NCBI GenBank assembly: GCA_009760885.1 | Contig: CM019703.1 | Coordinates: 10,232,959 to 10,296,958 of the forward strand | From: Achatina immaculata | Lineage: Eukaryota; Mollusca; Gastropoda; Stylommatophora; Achatinidae | Direction of reading: 5' to 3' | DNA length: 64,000 bases | Shown: piece by piece, positions 1 to 10,270 of the stretch | Layout of the letters: each line of letters begins with the position of its first letter | Numbering within the stretch: the first letter of the stretch is position 1 | Notes under the pieces: model-generated | What the model was told of the DNA's origin: nothing | Databases searched by the model: none | The model's input: only the letters and a program-made list of their open reading frames with translations | Program-made: the position numbers and the translations under genes

Positions 1-5
1 CACCA

Positions 6-36
<31 letters not shown>

Positions 37-417
37 CTGAAAAGTACTACTACTAGTATCACCACCACCACCACCACAATCATCATCATCATCATCATCA
101 TCAGAAAAGTACTATTACTAGTATCACCACAACCATCATCATTCATCGTCATCATCAACATCATCAACTAAAACAAGTACTACTACTAGTATCACCATCA
201 CCACACCACCACCACCACCGCCATCATCATCATCATTAACTCTGAAAAGTACTACTACTAGTATCACCACAACCACCACCATCATCATCGTCATCATCAT
301 CATCGTCATCATCATCATCGTCAACTCTGAAAAGTACTACTATTAGTATCACCACAACCATCATCATCATCATCAACTCAGAAAATTACTACTATTAGTA
401 TCGTCATCGCCACCACC

Positions 418-451
<34 letters not shown>

Positions 452-566
452 AACTCAGAAAAGTACTACTACTAGTATCATCATCACCACCACCACCACT
501 ATAATCATCATCAACTCAGAAAAGTACTACTTGTAGAATCGCCATCATCATCATCATCATCATCAA
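1..566. repeat. Compound CAT/CAC trinucleotide array with a recurring spacer
   Basis: Blocks of (CAT)n and (CAC)n alternate with a recurring ~24 bp spacer, AAAAGTACTACTACTAGTAT with small variants. The spacer occurs about eight times, near 40, 104, 170, 245, 329, 380, 460 and 517. This is a higher-order repeat in which only the trinucleotide run length varies. The array runs off the left edge of the window. The open frame on the minus strand is only the translation of the repeat. Confidence 0.9.
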
Positions 567-729
567 CTGGATGAGGGAGCTATCGAAACTTACGAATATA
601 TCTCCGCCAGTTCATCAGCTGAATTTGTGACTTTATGCTACGCAACCGTTTCAGCATGTCCTTTGCTTTCTCTTTCAGCCTTCCTCTTTCGATTCATGTT
701 TAAACACTCTACAGCGGAGGAGAAGACAC

Positions 730-905
730 CGTCTGATCTGGCAATCAGCGATCCGCAGCTGACATGCTGGCGTCAGCACCGGCGAGCTACAGCGGGAACA
801 GGACCTTGTCTCGTCTATCCGTCGGTACCTCCACCAATATTCCTAGCTTGGCTAATGGGGCATGGATCGCTTTGGTGGCGGATCTTCCTGAGAAGCCGGC
901 TTCTT
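730..905 (+). mobile_element. Diverged S1 element fragment
   Basis: The sequence follows the S1 family in order: GCAATCAGCGATCCGCAGCTG, then the CCTTGTCTCGTCTATCCGT region, then TTGGCTAATGGGGCATGGAT. Compare the better copies at 3470 and 24261. It is clearly more diverged than the other copies and lacks the 3' tail. A 99-codon open frame over it resembles no protein family I know and is probably chance. Confidence 0.6.
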
Positions 906-926
906 AAATTCCTCACTGGTAATTAA

Positions 927-1290
927 AGGAAGCTGTCCGTGGCTTTCGTGATCTTGTTGTCCAGGCCATCAAACCGGATATGATCCCATTTTCTATTTTA
1001 CAAAGTAGTCCTCTCATTACATCACTTTTTTTCCCCCTCTCTAATTGTAACTGCCAACAAACCTTAAGGCATGTATTCCACATGAGACAGTGATGGACAA
1101 GGAAATTAGAGACAAATTTCCTCCCAATTTCCCCTGTGCTCTTGTGTAATTACTGGATTAGCCGAAGCACAGATGCAGAGAGCTTCTCAGAACTCAGTCC
1201 TCTTTGAGACATATGTTAGCCCAGTATCTCGGCGTGGAACTAGCTTTCATTTCGGTCAAAGGCAACTTGAATTCCCTCAGTGTAGAACCT
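927..1290. other. Unassigned sequence
   Basis: I see no coding, RNA or repeat signature here beyond a short T-run near 1027. Confidence 0.5.
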
Positions 1291-1293
1291 TTA

Positions 1294-1682
1294 CCTATAG
1301 TAGCCAATGAATAAACCTTCAGCTATAGTAGCAAGTAAATAAACCTTCAGCTATAGTAGCCAATGAATAAACCTTCAGCTATAATAGCCTATGAATAAAC
1401 CTTCGGCTATAGTAGCCAATGAATAAACCTTCGGCTATAGTAGCCAATGAATAAAACCTTCAGCTATAGTAGCCAATGAATAAACCTTCGGCTATAGTAG
1501 CCAATGAATAAAACTTTCAGCTATAGTAGCCAGTGAATAAAACCTTCAGCTATAGTAGCCAATGAATAAACCTTCAGCTCTAGTAGCCAATGAATAAACC
1601 TTCAGCTATAGTAGCCAGTGAATAAACTTTCAGCTATAGTAGCCAGTGAATAAACCTTCAGCTATAGTAGCCAGTAAATAAA
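1294..1682. repeat. 28 bp minisatellite, about 14 copies
   Basis: The unit is close to CCAATGAATAAACCTTCAGC plus TATAGTAG, with single-base variants (CCAGTG, CTTCGGC, AAAACC). Some units carry one extra A. Every unit contains AATAAA, so a transcript on the plus strand would meet about 14 polyadenylation-like hexamers in a row. Confidence 0.93.
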
Positions 1683-2090
1683 GTCTTAAATATAGGGAAG
1701 CGAGGGACTTTGAAGGAAACCCATTATCTGTATAAGAAATTACGTCAAGCACGCAGGAAACGTTCTGTTACGTCGAGCGTAACAACCACACATCTCCTGT
1801 GATCATCAGAGGAAGTACCTCCGCTCCTTAGACAAGTGTTTAGGCCCTTTAACCTCCTGACACTCTAGGAGGGTGGGGGGTGGGTGGGTGGGGGTGATCA
1901 TGACTCCCAACGGGTCTGGAAGTTGTTGATTTTTTTTTTTTTCGTTTCGAGATTTGAACCACCATTTTCCGCGTGATACAGAATCTTGAACCGCATCTTA
2001 GCTCCTCTGCCATACAGAGTTAGAAGTGAAAAATGAAACAATTTAAGATGTGTTTTCGCCAGGCCTTAACACTATTTAACGTTCGGTAAA
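1683..2090. other. Unassigned sequence with G-run and T-run
   Basis: Mostly unique sequence. It contains a G-rich tract near 1868-1897 and a T-run near 1931. No gene is supported. Confidence 0.5.
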
Positions 2091-2093
2091 CTG

Positions 2094-2244
2094 TACTGTA
2101 TCATATACGAGTGAAGCTTTGTACTGTGTACTGTATCATATACGAGTGAAGCTTTGTACTGTGTACTGTATCATATACGAGTGAAGCTTTGTACTGTGTA
2201 CTGTATCATATACGAGTGAAGCTTTGTACTGTGTCAATGCGTAA

Positions 2245-2308
<64 letters not shown>
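2094..2308. repeat. 35 bp tandem repeat (4 copies) followed by (CT)n and (TA)n
   Basis: Four nearly identical 35 bp units built on TACTGTATCATATACGAGTG are followed by a (CT)n run from about 2247 and a (TA)n run of about 40 bp ending near 2308. The three repeat classes abut directly. Confidence 0.92.
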
Positions 2309-2313
<5 letters not shown>

Positions 2314-3469
2314 GTCTTCATCTGTTGATTGTAAACGGAGGTGATTGAGACTTTTAAAAAAAATGAATGCCAACAGCCACTATACTCCGAAGATCTAATT
2401 TTTATTTGTGTTGACACATAAGCTTCTTGTCATCACTGGTTGTCAATTACCTTACAGTTTTAGAACCGTTGTGGAATACTGAGATTGAAACCAAAAAAAA
2501 AAAAAAACCCCACAATAAGAAGCACTACCAAAGATTGCTATTACACTATTTTTTTTTAACTAGGCAGATGTTCGGTAATTTCTAGTTTGTTTTTTTTTTT
2601 TTTCATTCTGGGATCGTTTTTTTCAATTATCCGACAGTTTTTCTGATAAATTTAATTTTCTTTCTTTCTTTTCTTTTCTTGCTTTTCTAATCTTTTATGT
2701 TTCTTTCTTTCTTTTTGTTTTTCTTATCCTTCCTCCTTTTTGTTTCATGCTTTGTTTCTTATATCTCTCTTTTTTTCTTTCTTCGGTTACTTTTTCTTTC
2801 CTCTCGTTTCCTTTCTCTTTTCTTTTTTTTTCCCAGTCGCTTTGTTCTATCCTTGTTTCTGCTTAAGTCTTTCTTTCTTTCTTTCTAAAGGCTATTGTGA
2901 ATTTTCAAACCACTCGAATTGACTGAAAAAAAAAAGAACTTGACATCTTAGAACGATCCACCACCACGGAGAACGCGTAAATTTCTATTCATTCATTCAG
3001 CTGAAATCGCATGACAGCCTGTTTCTAGTGTGCTTCGCGTTGCAGTTTTGGTCAAAATCTTTCTCCTCGACTCTTTTCCTAAACAACCGAAATGGTCGGC
3101 GATACGTTACGTACGGTTCTTTTACGTTCTGTTGAAGACAGCCGCTTCCAGTGTTCTGCTGCAGTAACAAAGATGTTGCTTCACGTCTCTACTCCACCAA
3201 CCCCCAAGGTTATGCGAACACGATGGCTCACATGTCTCAAATTTCCTGACTGACTACGTGGTCTTGTTGGCTCACATGTGCTTCATCACATACGACGCCT
3301 ATCTAACCCTCAACCTGTTAGCATCTCTCGAGTTCGTTACGTAAAGTCTTCTGTGTTATTTTAGCTACAGGAATAACGTCTGGGTCAGCAGTTTCTGCGG
3401 ATATGTCCACACACTGAAAAGGCTCTTTATCACTCATATTTTTCAGTAAATTTATAGTACAACCATGGG
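2309..3469. other. Unassigned sequence with pyrimidine-rich stretch
   Basis: Apart from a T-rich, C-poor stretch at 2580-2890 I see no structure. The two short open frames in that stretch are Phe/Leu/Ser-rich translations of the pyrimidine run and are not credible genes. Confidence 0.5.
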
Positions 3470-3830
3470 GTGAAGACGCTGTTCAATCAGGCAAACAGCG
3501 ACCTATAGCTGAAATACTATCGTCAGGGTTAGCGAACCATAGCTGATCAAGACCCTGTCACAACTCTCCGTTGGTACCCCCCCCCATAAAGTAACTGTTC
3601 TAGCCTGGCTAACGGGGCAGGGATCGCCTTAGTTCCCACGGTGGTGGATTCTGCTAAAGAAGCATTGCACACTCCCTTTGCATTTTAGCTGTACTCAAGG
3701 ACTGAAACAAAAAATACCTGTCATAACCCGCTCCCACGACGATACGATGCTGTAGCCCCAACACCTCCACAGCATCGGCTGCAAAGAACACCAGCTCTCA
3801 GTTACAGAGAAAAAGCACAAGACAAGACAG
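3470..3830 (+). mobile_element. S1 element, near full length, with ACAAG tail
   Basis: This is the best uninterrupted reference copy of a ~350 bp interspersed family. It opens with GTGAAGACGCTG, contains the TAGCGAACCATAGCTGATC motif, a GGCTAACGGGGCAGGGATCG block and a GCATCGGCTGCAAAGAACAC block, and ends GTTACAGAGAAAAAGCACAAGACAAGACAG. The short ACAAG-type tail marks the 3' end. No tRNA-like A/B boxes and no open frame are evident. A SINE-like retroposon is likely. It directly precedes the family A LINE that starts near 3870. Confidence 0.7.
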
Positions 3831-3869
3831 GATAGTAAAACTGTTGTCATATTTCGCGCCGTATAAGAT

Positions 3870-5810
3870 TCTATTCACCAAACTGTTAAGGAGATAATAC
3901 ACAAAAAAAAGCCTCTAAAAATAAATGGATGACAGACGGCATCTTAGGACTGATGGACAAGAGGAGGAGGAGTAAAAATGACCAAGAAAAATATAGCAAG
4001 ATAAATAAAGAAATAAGATGCAAATGCAGAGAAGCAAAGGAAGTGTGGTTAAATGAACAGTGCAGACAGATAGAGGACTCTCATAATAAAGACAGCAAAA
4101 ACATGCACAAACTAATTAGTGAACTCACAGGCAGGAAAACAAAATATACCACAGGATGCCTGAAATCAAAAGAAGGTAAAATGTTAATGGGAAAAGAAGA
4201 CATTGTGGACAGATGGACAGAGTATATCGGTGAGCTATATGGAGGCGAAAGACCAGAATTAACACCAGATACTGCAAACTGTGATGGACCACCAATACTT
4301 GAAGATGAAATCATAGATGCCATCAAACATATGAAGACAGGAAAAGCGACTGGGCCTGATAATATAACAATAGAAGAAATAGAGGCACTAGAGGAGACAG
4401 CAATAAAAATAATAACCAAGTTACTAAATGAGATTTACAACAGTGGTTATATTCTCAGTGACCTGATTAAATCCACGTTTATAGCACTACCAAAGAAACT
4501 AGGTGCAAAGGAATGTGATGACCACCGGACTATCAGCCTCTCATGTCACATAACGAAGCTACTTCTGAGAATAATTATGAGAAGAACAAGGAAAAAGATA
4601 AAAATGGAAATAGCAGATGAACAGTTTGGATTTGTTGAAGGAAAGGGAACACACAATGCCATTTATGCTTTACGAACACTAACAGAAAGAGCTTTAATAG
4701 TACAGAAAGATCTCTACTTATGCTTCATTGATTACACCAAGGCATTCGACAAGGTGAATCATAATGAAATTATTAAAATGCTTGAAGACATCAATATAGA
4801 CGGCAAAGACTTGAGGATTGTAAAACATCTATACTGGCAGCAAGAAGCAGCAATTCGAGTTGAAAATAGAACTGCAAAATATCAACCTATAAAACAAGGG
4901 GTGCGACAAGGATGTGTACTATCTCCAGACCTTTTCTCTCTGTACAGCGAGAATATTCTAAGAACGATCATCACAGAACCAGGCATAAAAATTGGAGGAT
5001 ACAGTATTAACAACCTTTGGTATGCTGACGACACAGCTGAGAACCAACAAGGCCTGCAAAATCTCTTGGATAAAGTGGCCAAAGAAAGTGAACAGAAAGG
5101 CCGTACTTTGAACATCAAAAAGACAGAGACTATGGTTATATCTAAGAAACAGAATCCACCAGCATGCAGTATAAAATTCAACGGAACTATTCTAAAGTAG
5201 GTGCAGAAATTCAAATACCTTGGAGCAGTAATAACTTCAGATGGGAAATGCAGAACAGAAATTAGGAACAGAATAGGCCAAGCAAAGACTGCATTTCAGA
5301 GAATGAGAAACATATTAGCCAACACATCCTTATCAATGAATGTTAGAAAACGAGTCCTAAAATGCTATATTGAACCTATCTTGTTATATGGAAGTGAATC
5401 ATGGACAATAGGCAAGTCTGCATAAAAATCATTGGAAGCAGCAGAAATGTGGTTTATTAGAAGAATGTTGCGAATCCCCTGGACAGCAAAAATAACTAAT
5501 GAAGAATGTATGAGAAGAGCTGGAGAGACAAAAAAAAAACCTTGTCAAAAAGATAAAAGAGAGACAATGTACTTTTATAGGACATGCAATGAGAAGAGGG
5601 GGCATTGAAAATATTATAACAACAGGAAAAATAGAAGGAAGAAGATCAAGAAGAAGACCAAGAGAAATGATACTGGACAGTCTGACGGGATGGTGTGAGA
5701 GGAGATCACCAACTAAACTGATGGCCTGCATGAAGGATCGGGTACTCTGGAGAAGCATAATAGCCAACGCCAGTCGGCACTGCAGATGATGATGATGATG
5801 ATGATGATAA
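3870..5810 (+). mobile_element. Family A LINE, 5'-truncated, with (GAT)n tail
   Basis: This is a non-LTR retrotransposon retaining the linker after the endonuclease domain, the reverse transcriptase domain, the C-terminal region and a 3' tail of GAT repeats at about 5784-5808. The endonuclease is missing, as expected from 5' truncation during target-primed reverse transcription. Other copies of the same family are at 30606-30975 and 46962-47290 (minus). A trinucleotide tail is seen in RTE-type elements among others; I cannot fix the clade by eye. Confidence 0.85.
3929..5789 (+). pseudogene. Reverse transcriptase ORF of family A LINE (broken)
   Basis: The first 423 codons hold RT motifs in the normal order: the DDHRTISL region near residue 192, [11 protein letters not shown] near 265, [14 protein letters not shown] near 322 and the catalytic YADD near 363. 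A TAG at 5198-5200 interrupts the frame, which continues at once in the same phase (KFKYLGAVITSDGKC) to a second stop at 5423-5425. A frameshift in the A-run near 5530 moves the remaining C-terminal part (MRRGGIENIITTGKIEG, then DRVLWRSIIANASRH) to another frame. After YADDT, about three residues seem missing relative to relatives (an in-frame 9-base loss). The element is dead, but breaks are few, so it is among the younger LINE copies here. Confidence 0.85.
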
Positions 5811-5996
5811 GACGCACTGTCTCCCCTCCCTCACTCCCCCCCCCCCACACACACACACACCAAACAAGTTCCCGTGTCTTGTAAAACCCTTGTTACGTTT
5901 GGGTAGACACTGGAGCAGATGCTACTGGTACCATACTTAACATTTAAGCGCCCTTGTTTAACATACCAGTCTACCGAAGACACCAGGATGTGATGT
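5811..5996. other. Unassigned sequence with C-run and CA microsatellite
   Basis: Contains a C-run and a short (CA)n near 5838-5860. Nothing else is recognised. Confidence 0.5.
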
Positions 5997-6946
5997 TCAG
6001 TCAGTCAGTCAGTCAGTCATTTGCGTGTCCCCTGCGGAACTTTGCCTCCCTAACAGCACTCCTGTAGGCCTCTCGGTTGTGAACAAGATGGCCTGCTGCT
6101 GATGCATCCATTTGCAGATCATCAATGATGTCTTACAGCCATCTTCGTCTTGGTCTTCCTCTCTTTCTTTTTCCCATTATGTACTCTTCCAAGACTGTCT
6201 TCTCTAAATTATCATGACGTTTAATATGTCCATAATATTTAAGTTTTCTCTCTTTAATCCTCTTTACTAGCCAGCCTTCTTCAACATTAAGTTCTTGTAG
6301 TATAGATATATTTGTTCTTTTTTGTGTACATGATATTTGAAGAACTCTTCTGTAGCATTTACATTCAAAGACATTTATGCGTTTCTCAGCTGTTTTGTTA
6401 AGTGTCCAGGTCTCACAGGCATATGTTGCGATGGGAAAGATGCATGCCCTTACAAATCTTATTTTTGTAGTTCTGTCTGCTCCTCTCCACAGATTCTTTA
6501 TTTGTTTTACTTTCTGAAGAGCGATAGATGTCCTCCTTTTAATTTCCCTCATTGCATCTCCACCACTAGTTAGTAGTGATCCAAGATATTCAAAACTCTC
6601 CACTTCTTCCAGTTTTTCCTCATTGATACTAATTTCAGCTGCCTTGTTTGTTTTGTCAGTTGTCATCAATTTAGTTTTCTTTGCATTAAGATAGAGGTTT
6701 TGTTCTTCGCTGTTCTTACGGACTGACATAATTAGTTTTTCCATTCCTTTTTGTGTTGTGGACAGTAATACTGTGTCATCAGCATATCTAATCTCTGGTA
6801 TTTCATAACCTCCAATTGTTATGGCATCGTAATATTCTTTGTCTACATCTTCTCTAACATTCCTCATTATATTTTCGGTATACAAGTCAAATAAGTAAGG
6901 TGACAATATGCACCCCTGACGGACCCCTTGTTTTATGTCAGTGGCA
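5997..6946 (-). mobile_element. Family B LINE 3' half, (CTGA)n tail
   Basis: Read on the minus strand, an uninterrupted 257-codon frame (6906 down to 6133) begins inside the RT domain just after the QGVRQGC motif: SPYLFDLYTENIMRN, then IRYADDTVLL, then EEVESFEYLGSLLTSGGDAM, then ACETWTLNKTAEKRINVFE, and ends GKRKRGRPRRRWL before a stop. The family C-terminus (DDLQMDASAAGHL type) lies beyond that stop. The 3' end is followed by CTGA repeats at 5997-6018. The element is 5'-truncated near 6946, exactly where a 24 bp array begins. The YADD motif is intact. Confidence 0.85.
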
Positions 6947-7145
6947 ACCTGTAGTGAATTTTCAGCGGTAAACTGTCATGAATTTTCAGTTGTAAACTGT
7001 ACTGAATTTTCAGTTGCAAACTGTCATGAATTTTCAGTGGTAAACTGTAGTGAATTTTCAGTGACAAACTGTAGTGAATTTTCAGAGGTAAACTGTCACG
7101 AATTTTCAATGATAATCTGTCATGAATTTTCAATAATAAACTGCA
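6947..7145. repeat. 24 bp minisatellite, about 8 copies
   Basis: The unit is GTAAACTGTCATGAATTTTC plus AGTT. Since 24 is a multiple of three, both strands stay open as repetitive peptides (NCHEFSVV type on plus). This is not evidence of a gene. The array abuts the truncated end of the family B LINE. Confidence 0.9.
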
Positions 7146-7311
7146 ATAGTCATAAACCTCTTGAAAATTTTCAGCACAAATATACCGATTCTTTTTTTTT
7201 AATTAAAAGCTGTGGTAAATTTGTAAAAGGAAAAAAAAAAAGCAACAACAACAAGAAAAGGTGATGTTATGCTTAATATGCTCATTAAAATAACACTAAA
7301 GGGCACTTACT

Positions 7312-7610
7312 GCTGTAGTTCATTCATGTGACATGTCCCTTCCCGAACACTGTCCCTCTCACAGCCTCCCTGAATGCAATACGGTCTTGGCGCAAGTTGA
7401 CCGGCGTCTTGCAGTGACACATTCAGACCTTCAGTGGTGTCTAGAGCCCATCTGCAGCGCGGTCGTTCCTTTTCTCCTCTGCGGGGCTCGAGGCCTTGTA
7501 CTATCAGCCTCTGCAGGCCATTGTGTCTCTTGATGTGGACGAAGTATCTAAGCTTTCTCATTTTGATGGTGTTTACGAGCCAGTTTTCTACGACACCTGA
7601 TCCCAGTAAT
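7312..7610 (-). mobile_element. LINE 3' fragment related to family B
   Basis: The minus-strand translation contains KLRYFVHIKRHNGLQRLIVQ, then GEKERPRCRWALD, the usual C-terminal layout of these LINEs (LKYFGHIKRH, then KRKRGRPRRRW). The 3' end near GACATGTCCCTTCCCGAACA aligns with the family B terminus. It is strongly truncated. Confidence 0.65.
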
Positions 7611-7657
7611 ATCTCTCTATGTGATTTTCGTTCTATTCATGATATACTAAGTGTCCT

Positions 7658-7700
<43 letters not shown>

Positions 7701-8164
7701 ATATGGATAAACATTATAAACATTATAATAGAAGTGAGGAGTGGTATAATTGTCACTTGTCGATGGTCACCCTTTTTTTTTTTTTTACGTTTCATGGAAA
7801 AGTGAAGTTTTATGTTGGTTTTTTTTTCGATTTTTGTCCAAAATACTCTGCCACATTTATAAGTGGGTCTTATATGACGAGAAAAGCATTTGTTGTTTCT
7901 TTGTTGTTGTTGATTTTGTTGTTGCTGCTTTAGCTTTGCGTGATTCTACAAAACTGAAGAACTCAGCCCCGTTTTTCTGGTTGTTATTACATGTCACCAT
8001 GTTATTGTTATTGTTTTTATATTGACAGGTTTATTAGTAATTTAGCAATTTTTAATAAGTTGTGTGTTATCTCTACGGTCCGGCTTCTGGCCAGAGACAA
8101 CAGGAAAGGTCAAACTGTCGCAGCTTAGTCCTCGCGTCGCCTAATTCTTGCGTAACTTCCGCTT
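7611..8164. other. Unassigned sequence with (TA)n
   Basis: A (TA)n block lies at 7658-7705 and T-runs near 7771 and 7821. The overlapping short frames are low-complexity. No gene is supported. Confidence 0.5.
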
Positions 8165-8520
8165 TTATTTGCATCAAATCTGATGTCCGGCAGCCTCCTG
8201 TCTCATACAGTGAAACCAAAAGCAGCAATTATTAAACATCGGTGCAGAAAGCAACGGACTAACCAGCAAAACCCACCATCCAAAGATCAGATGCCACAGC
8301 TTTTAGGTCCAGAAGAAGCCACCATCGTCAAACTACGCACAGGACATCGTCGTTTTCGAGGGCGTTTGTTTCGCTTCGGCCTGTCCATCACCCTGGACTG
8401 TAAATGCGAGACAGGTCTTCAGACTCCAGAACACGTCCTGCAGTGTTCTTCCCTCTACCAATAGGACTGGCCCCATCTCTACCCACAAGGGGAGGAGGAA
8501 GAGGAGGGAAAGGGAGGGCC
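8165..8520 (+). mobile_element. Family F (RNase H-type) LINE C-terminal fragment
   Basis: The plus-strand translation contains IVKLRTGHRRFRGRLFRFG, then CKCETGLQTPEHVLQCSSLY. This matches the zinc-knuckle-like tail (LRTGH, CxCG, QTPEHxLQxC) that follows the RNase H domain in Jockey/I-like LINEs. A stop follows at the CSSLYQ end. A second family F copy at 30290-31300 preserves part of the RNase H domain as well. Confidence 0.75.
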
Positions 8521-8920
8521 ACACTAGAAGATAAACTTTGGGAGTCCGAGCCAAAATCTCCAAAAAACGACGACATGGTTTAACTGAACAAGAAATAGAG
8601 ACGTTTGAGTCTAGAACCATGGAACCTAGAAGAAGACCTCCATCACTTGACAGCGAGAATCCATTATTGCATCTCATCTGCTGCTTATCATTTTTCTCGT
8701 GGACTGTTTTTTTACATTAATAATTATATACCCGGTGTCTTGTCCATTTGTCCAATTTGTGCTCTCATTTTGTTTTGGCTGCTTCACATCGAAAAGCATC
8801 AGCATGAAGCAGCTTCTCTCTCAGCCTGTTTGCAGTAAAACAGCCAAATGAATGCCGTGAAGTTTACACAGTAAAAAACTGCTTTGATTCACATTTCAGC
8901 GCACACAGTGTAGTATGAAC
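8521..8920. other. Unassigned sequence downstream of family F fragment
   Basis: May hold the 3' UTR of the family F LINE, but I cannot align it to the other copy. No gene is seen. Confidence 0.4.
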
Positions 8921-8922
8921 TG

Positions 8923-9058
8923 CAAAATACGGTGCATCCACGATAAAATACGATGCATCCACGATAAAATACGATGCATCCACGATAAAATACGGTGCAT
9001 CCACGATAAAATACGATGCATCCACGACAAAATACGATGCATCCACGATAAAATACGC
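8923..9058. repeat. 21 bp tandem repeat, about 6-7 copies
   Basis: The unit is AAAATACGATGCATCCACGA plus T, with A/G changes at one site (GATGC or GGTGC). The 21 bp period keeps reading frames open on the minus strand (FIVDASY-type repeats). This is low-complexity, not a gene. Confidence 0.92.
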
Positions 9059-9129
9059 CCGAATCCACAATAAAGAACACAAACGTGAGTGACAGAAAAT
9101 TTTTTCCACTCTCAGCCAAATAAGCAGGG

Positions 9130-9345
9130 GCGGGGGGGGGGGGGGTGTGTGTGTGCAATACTTTTTAAACAGACTCCACCACCATGTAGATACTACGGCA
9201 ATCCCTGCCCTGTTAGCCAATGTATGCTTGTTTCTGGTGATGCTAATGGAGAACTAGGACAGGGTCTTGGTCGGTGAGGGTTCCTCAACCCAGACGGCTA
9301 GCATGACAGCTTTGCTTTACTGACTGCAAACAAGACAGCCTCTCC
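9130..9345 (-). mobile_element. S1 element fragment
   Basis: Minus-oriented S1 copy: it holds the AGACTCCACCACCATG block, the CCCTGCCCTGTTAGCCA block and GACAGGGTCTTGGTC. A G-run at 9132-9145 sits at the same place as the C-run of the plus-oriented copy at 39952, so the homopolymer belongs to the element. The 3' tail is missing. Confidence 0.65.
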
Positions 9346-9432
9346 GCTCCCGTTGCAGTGATATAAAAGCAGTTGTTGTCAATATTTTTCTATTTAAAAA
9401 AATGAGCAAATTCTTGCAACAAAAACCGGCTT

Positions 9433-9595
9433 TTCATGCTTTCAAATATAGATTTTTTTTTTTTTTCCCCTCAGGAATCTCGCAAGTTTTTTAGAATGTC
9501 CCTCTTCATGCTTTCGAATACAGATTTTCTTTTCTCGGGAACTTCACAAGTTTTTTAGAATGTCCTTTTTTTTTTTTTTAAACCTTCGTGCTTTC
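9433..9595. repeat. Tandem duplication of ~75 bp around T-runs
   Basis: TTCATGCTTTC plus AATA(T/C)AGATTTT, then AAGTTTTTTAGAATGTCC, occurs twice in direct order, with the start of a third unit near 9585. Each unit ends in a poly-T run. Confidence 0.7.
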
Positions 9596-10125
9596 CACCC
9601 ACCCTATGCTTGCCCTGATTTCCAACACTGGATACAAGCGCTTCGTGTCCCTTAGGTTATCCAGGCCATACTCACCTTTGACCTTCCAGTTATCTTGGCG
9701 CGCGTACTGTTCCCCCTGCTCTACGGATGTCTCTAAACACTTGGAGAAACCTGTTCCTCTTTGTTCCCCCACGTCTGCTACGGGGAAGAAGAACACAAAC
9801 CACATTTTCTGCACAGTTCCTGTAAAACCAGAGTTGCTTCCTGTTCCAAACTAGATAAATATTGTTGTACTTTAGCGTATTCTATTTTTTGCTGGAAACT
9901 GTGCAGCTGATGGTATTTGTGCAGCACTCTTTCTGTTATATCACGTTAGAAGTGGCTGTTGATGCTTGCAGTTATGAAAGCATTCATGGAACATCTTTGG
10001 TCGGCGTCTGTGGATGAGATCGCTTCTTTGAAGCTGGTAGGCGTAATGTCACAAAAATAAAAGTGCTCACGAAAGACTACGTGAATGGTGGACTTGGTTT
10101 GGAGTTTGCAAATCGTATAATTGTA
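9596..10125. other. Unassigned sequence
   Basis: An 88-codon plus-strand frame near 9588-9854 has no recognisable motif. I see no repeat or gene signature. Confidence 0.45.
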
Positions 10126-10221
10126 AATGGTGTGTGTGTGTGTGAGACAGAGAGAGGGGGGGGGGGTAATGAATGGAGAATATGAATTGTTGATTCCGTG
10201 TACTTTTAAATGGCAAGTGAT

Positions 10222-10270
<49 letters not shown>

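Noticed and set aside
8183..8464. Host protein with CxC and H motifs
   Set aside because: The order LRTGH, CxCE, QTPEHxLQC is the known tail of RNase H-type LINEs and recurs at 30990-31160.
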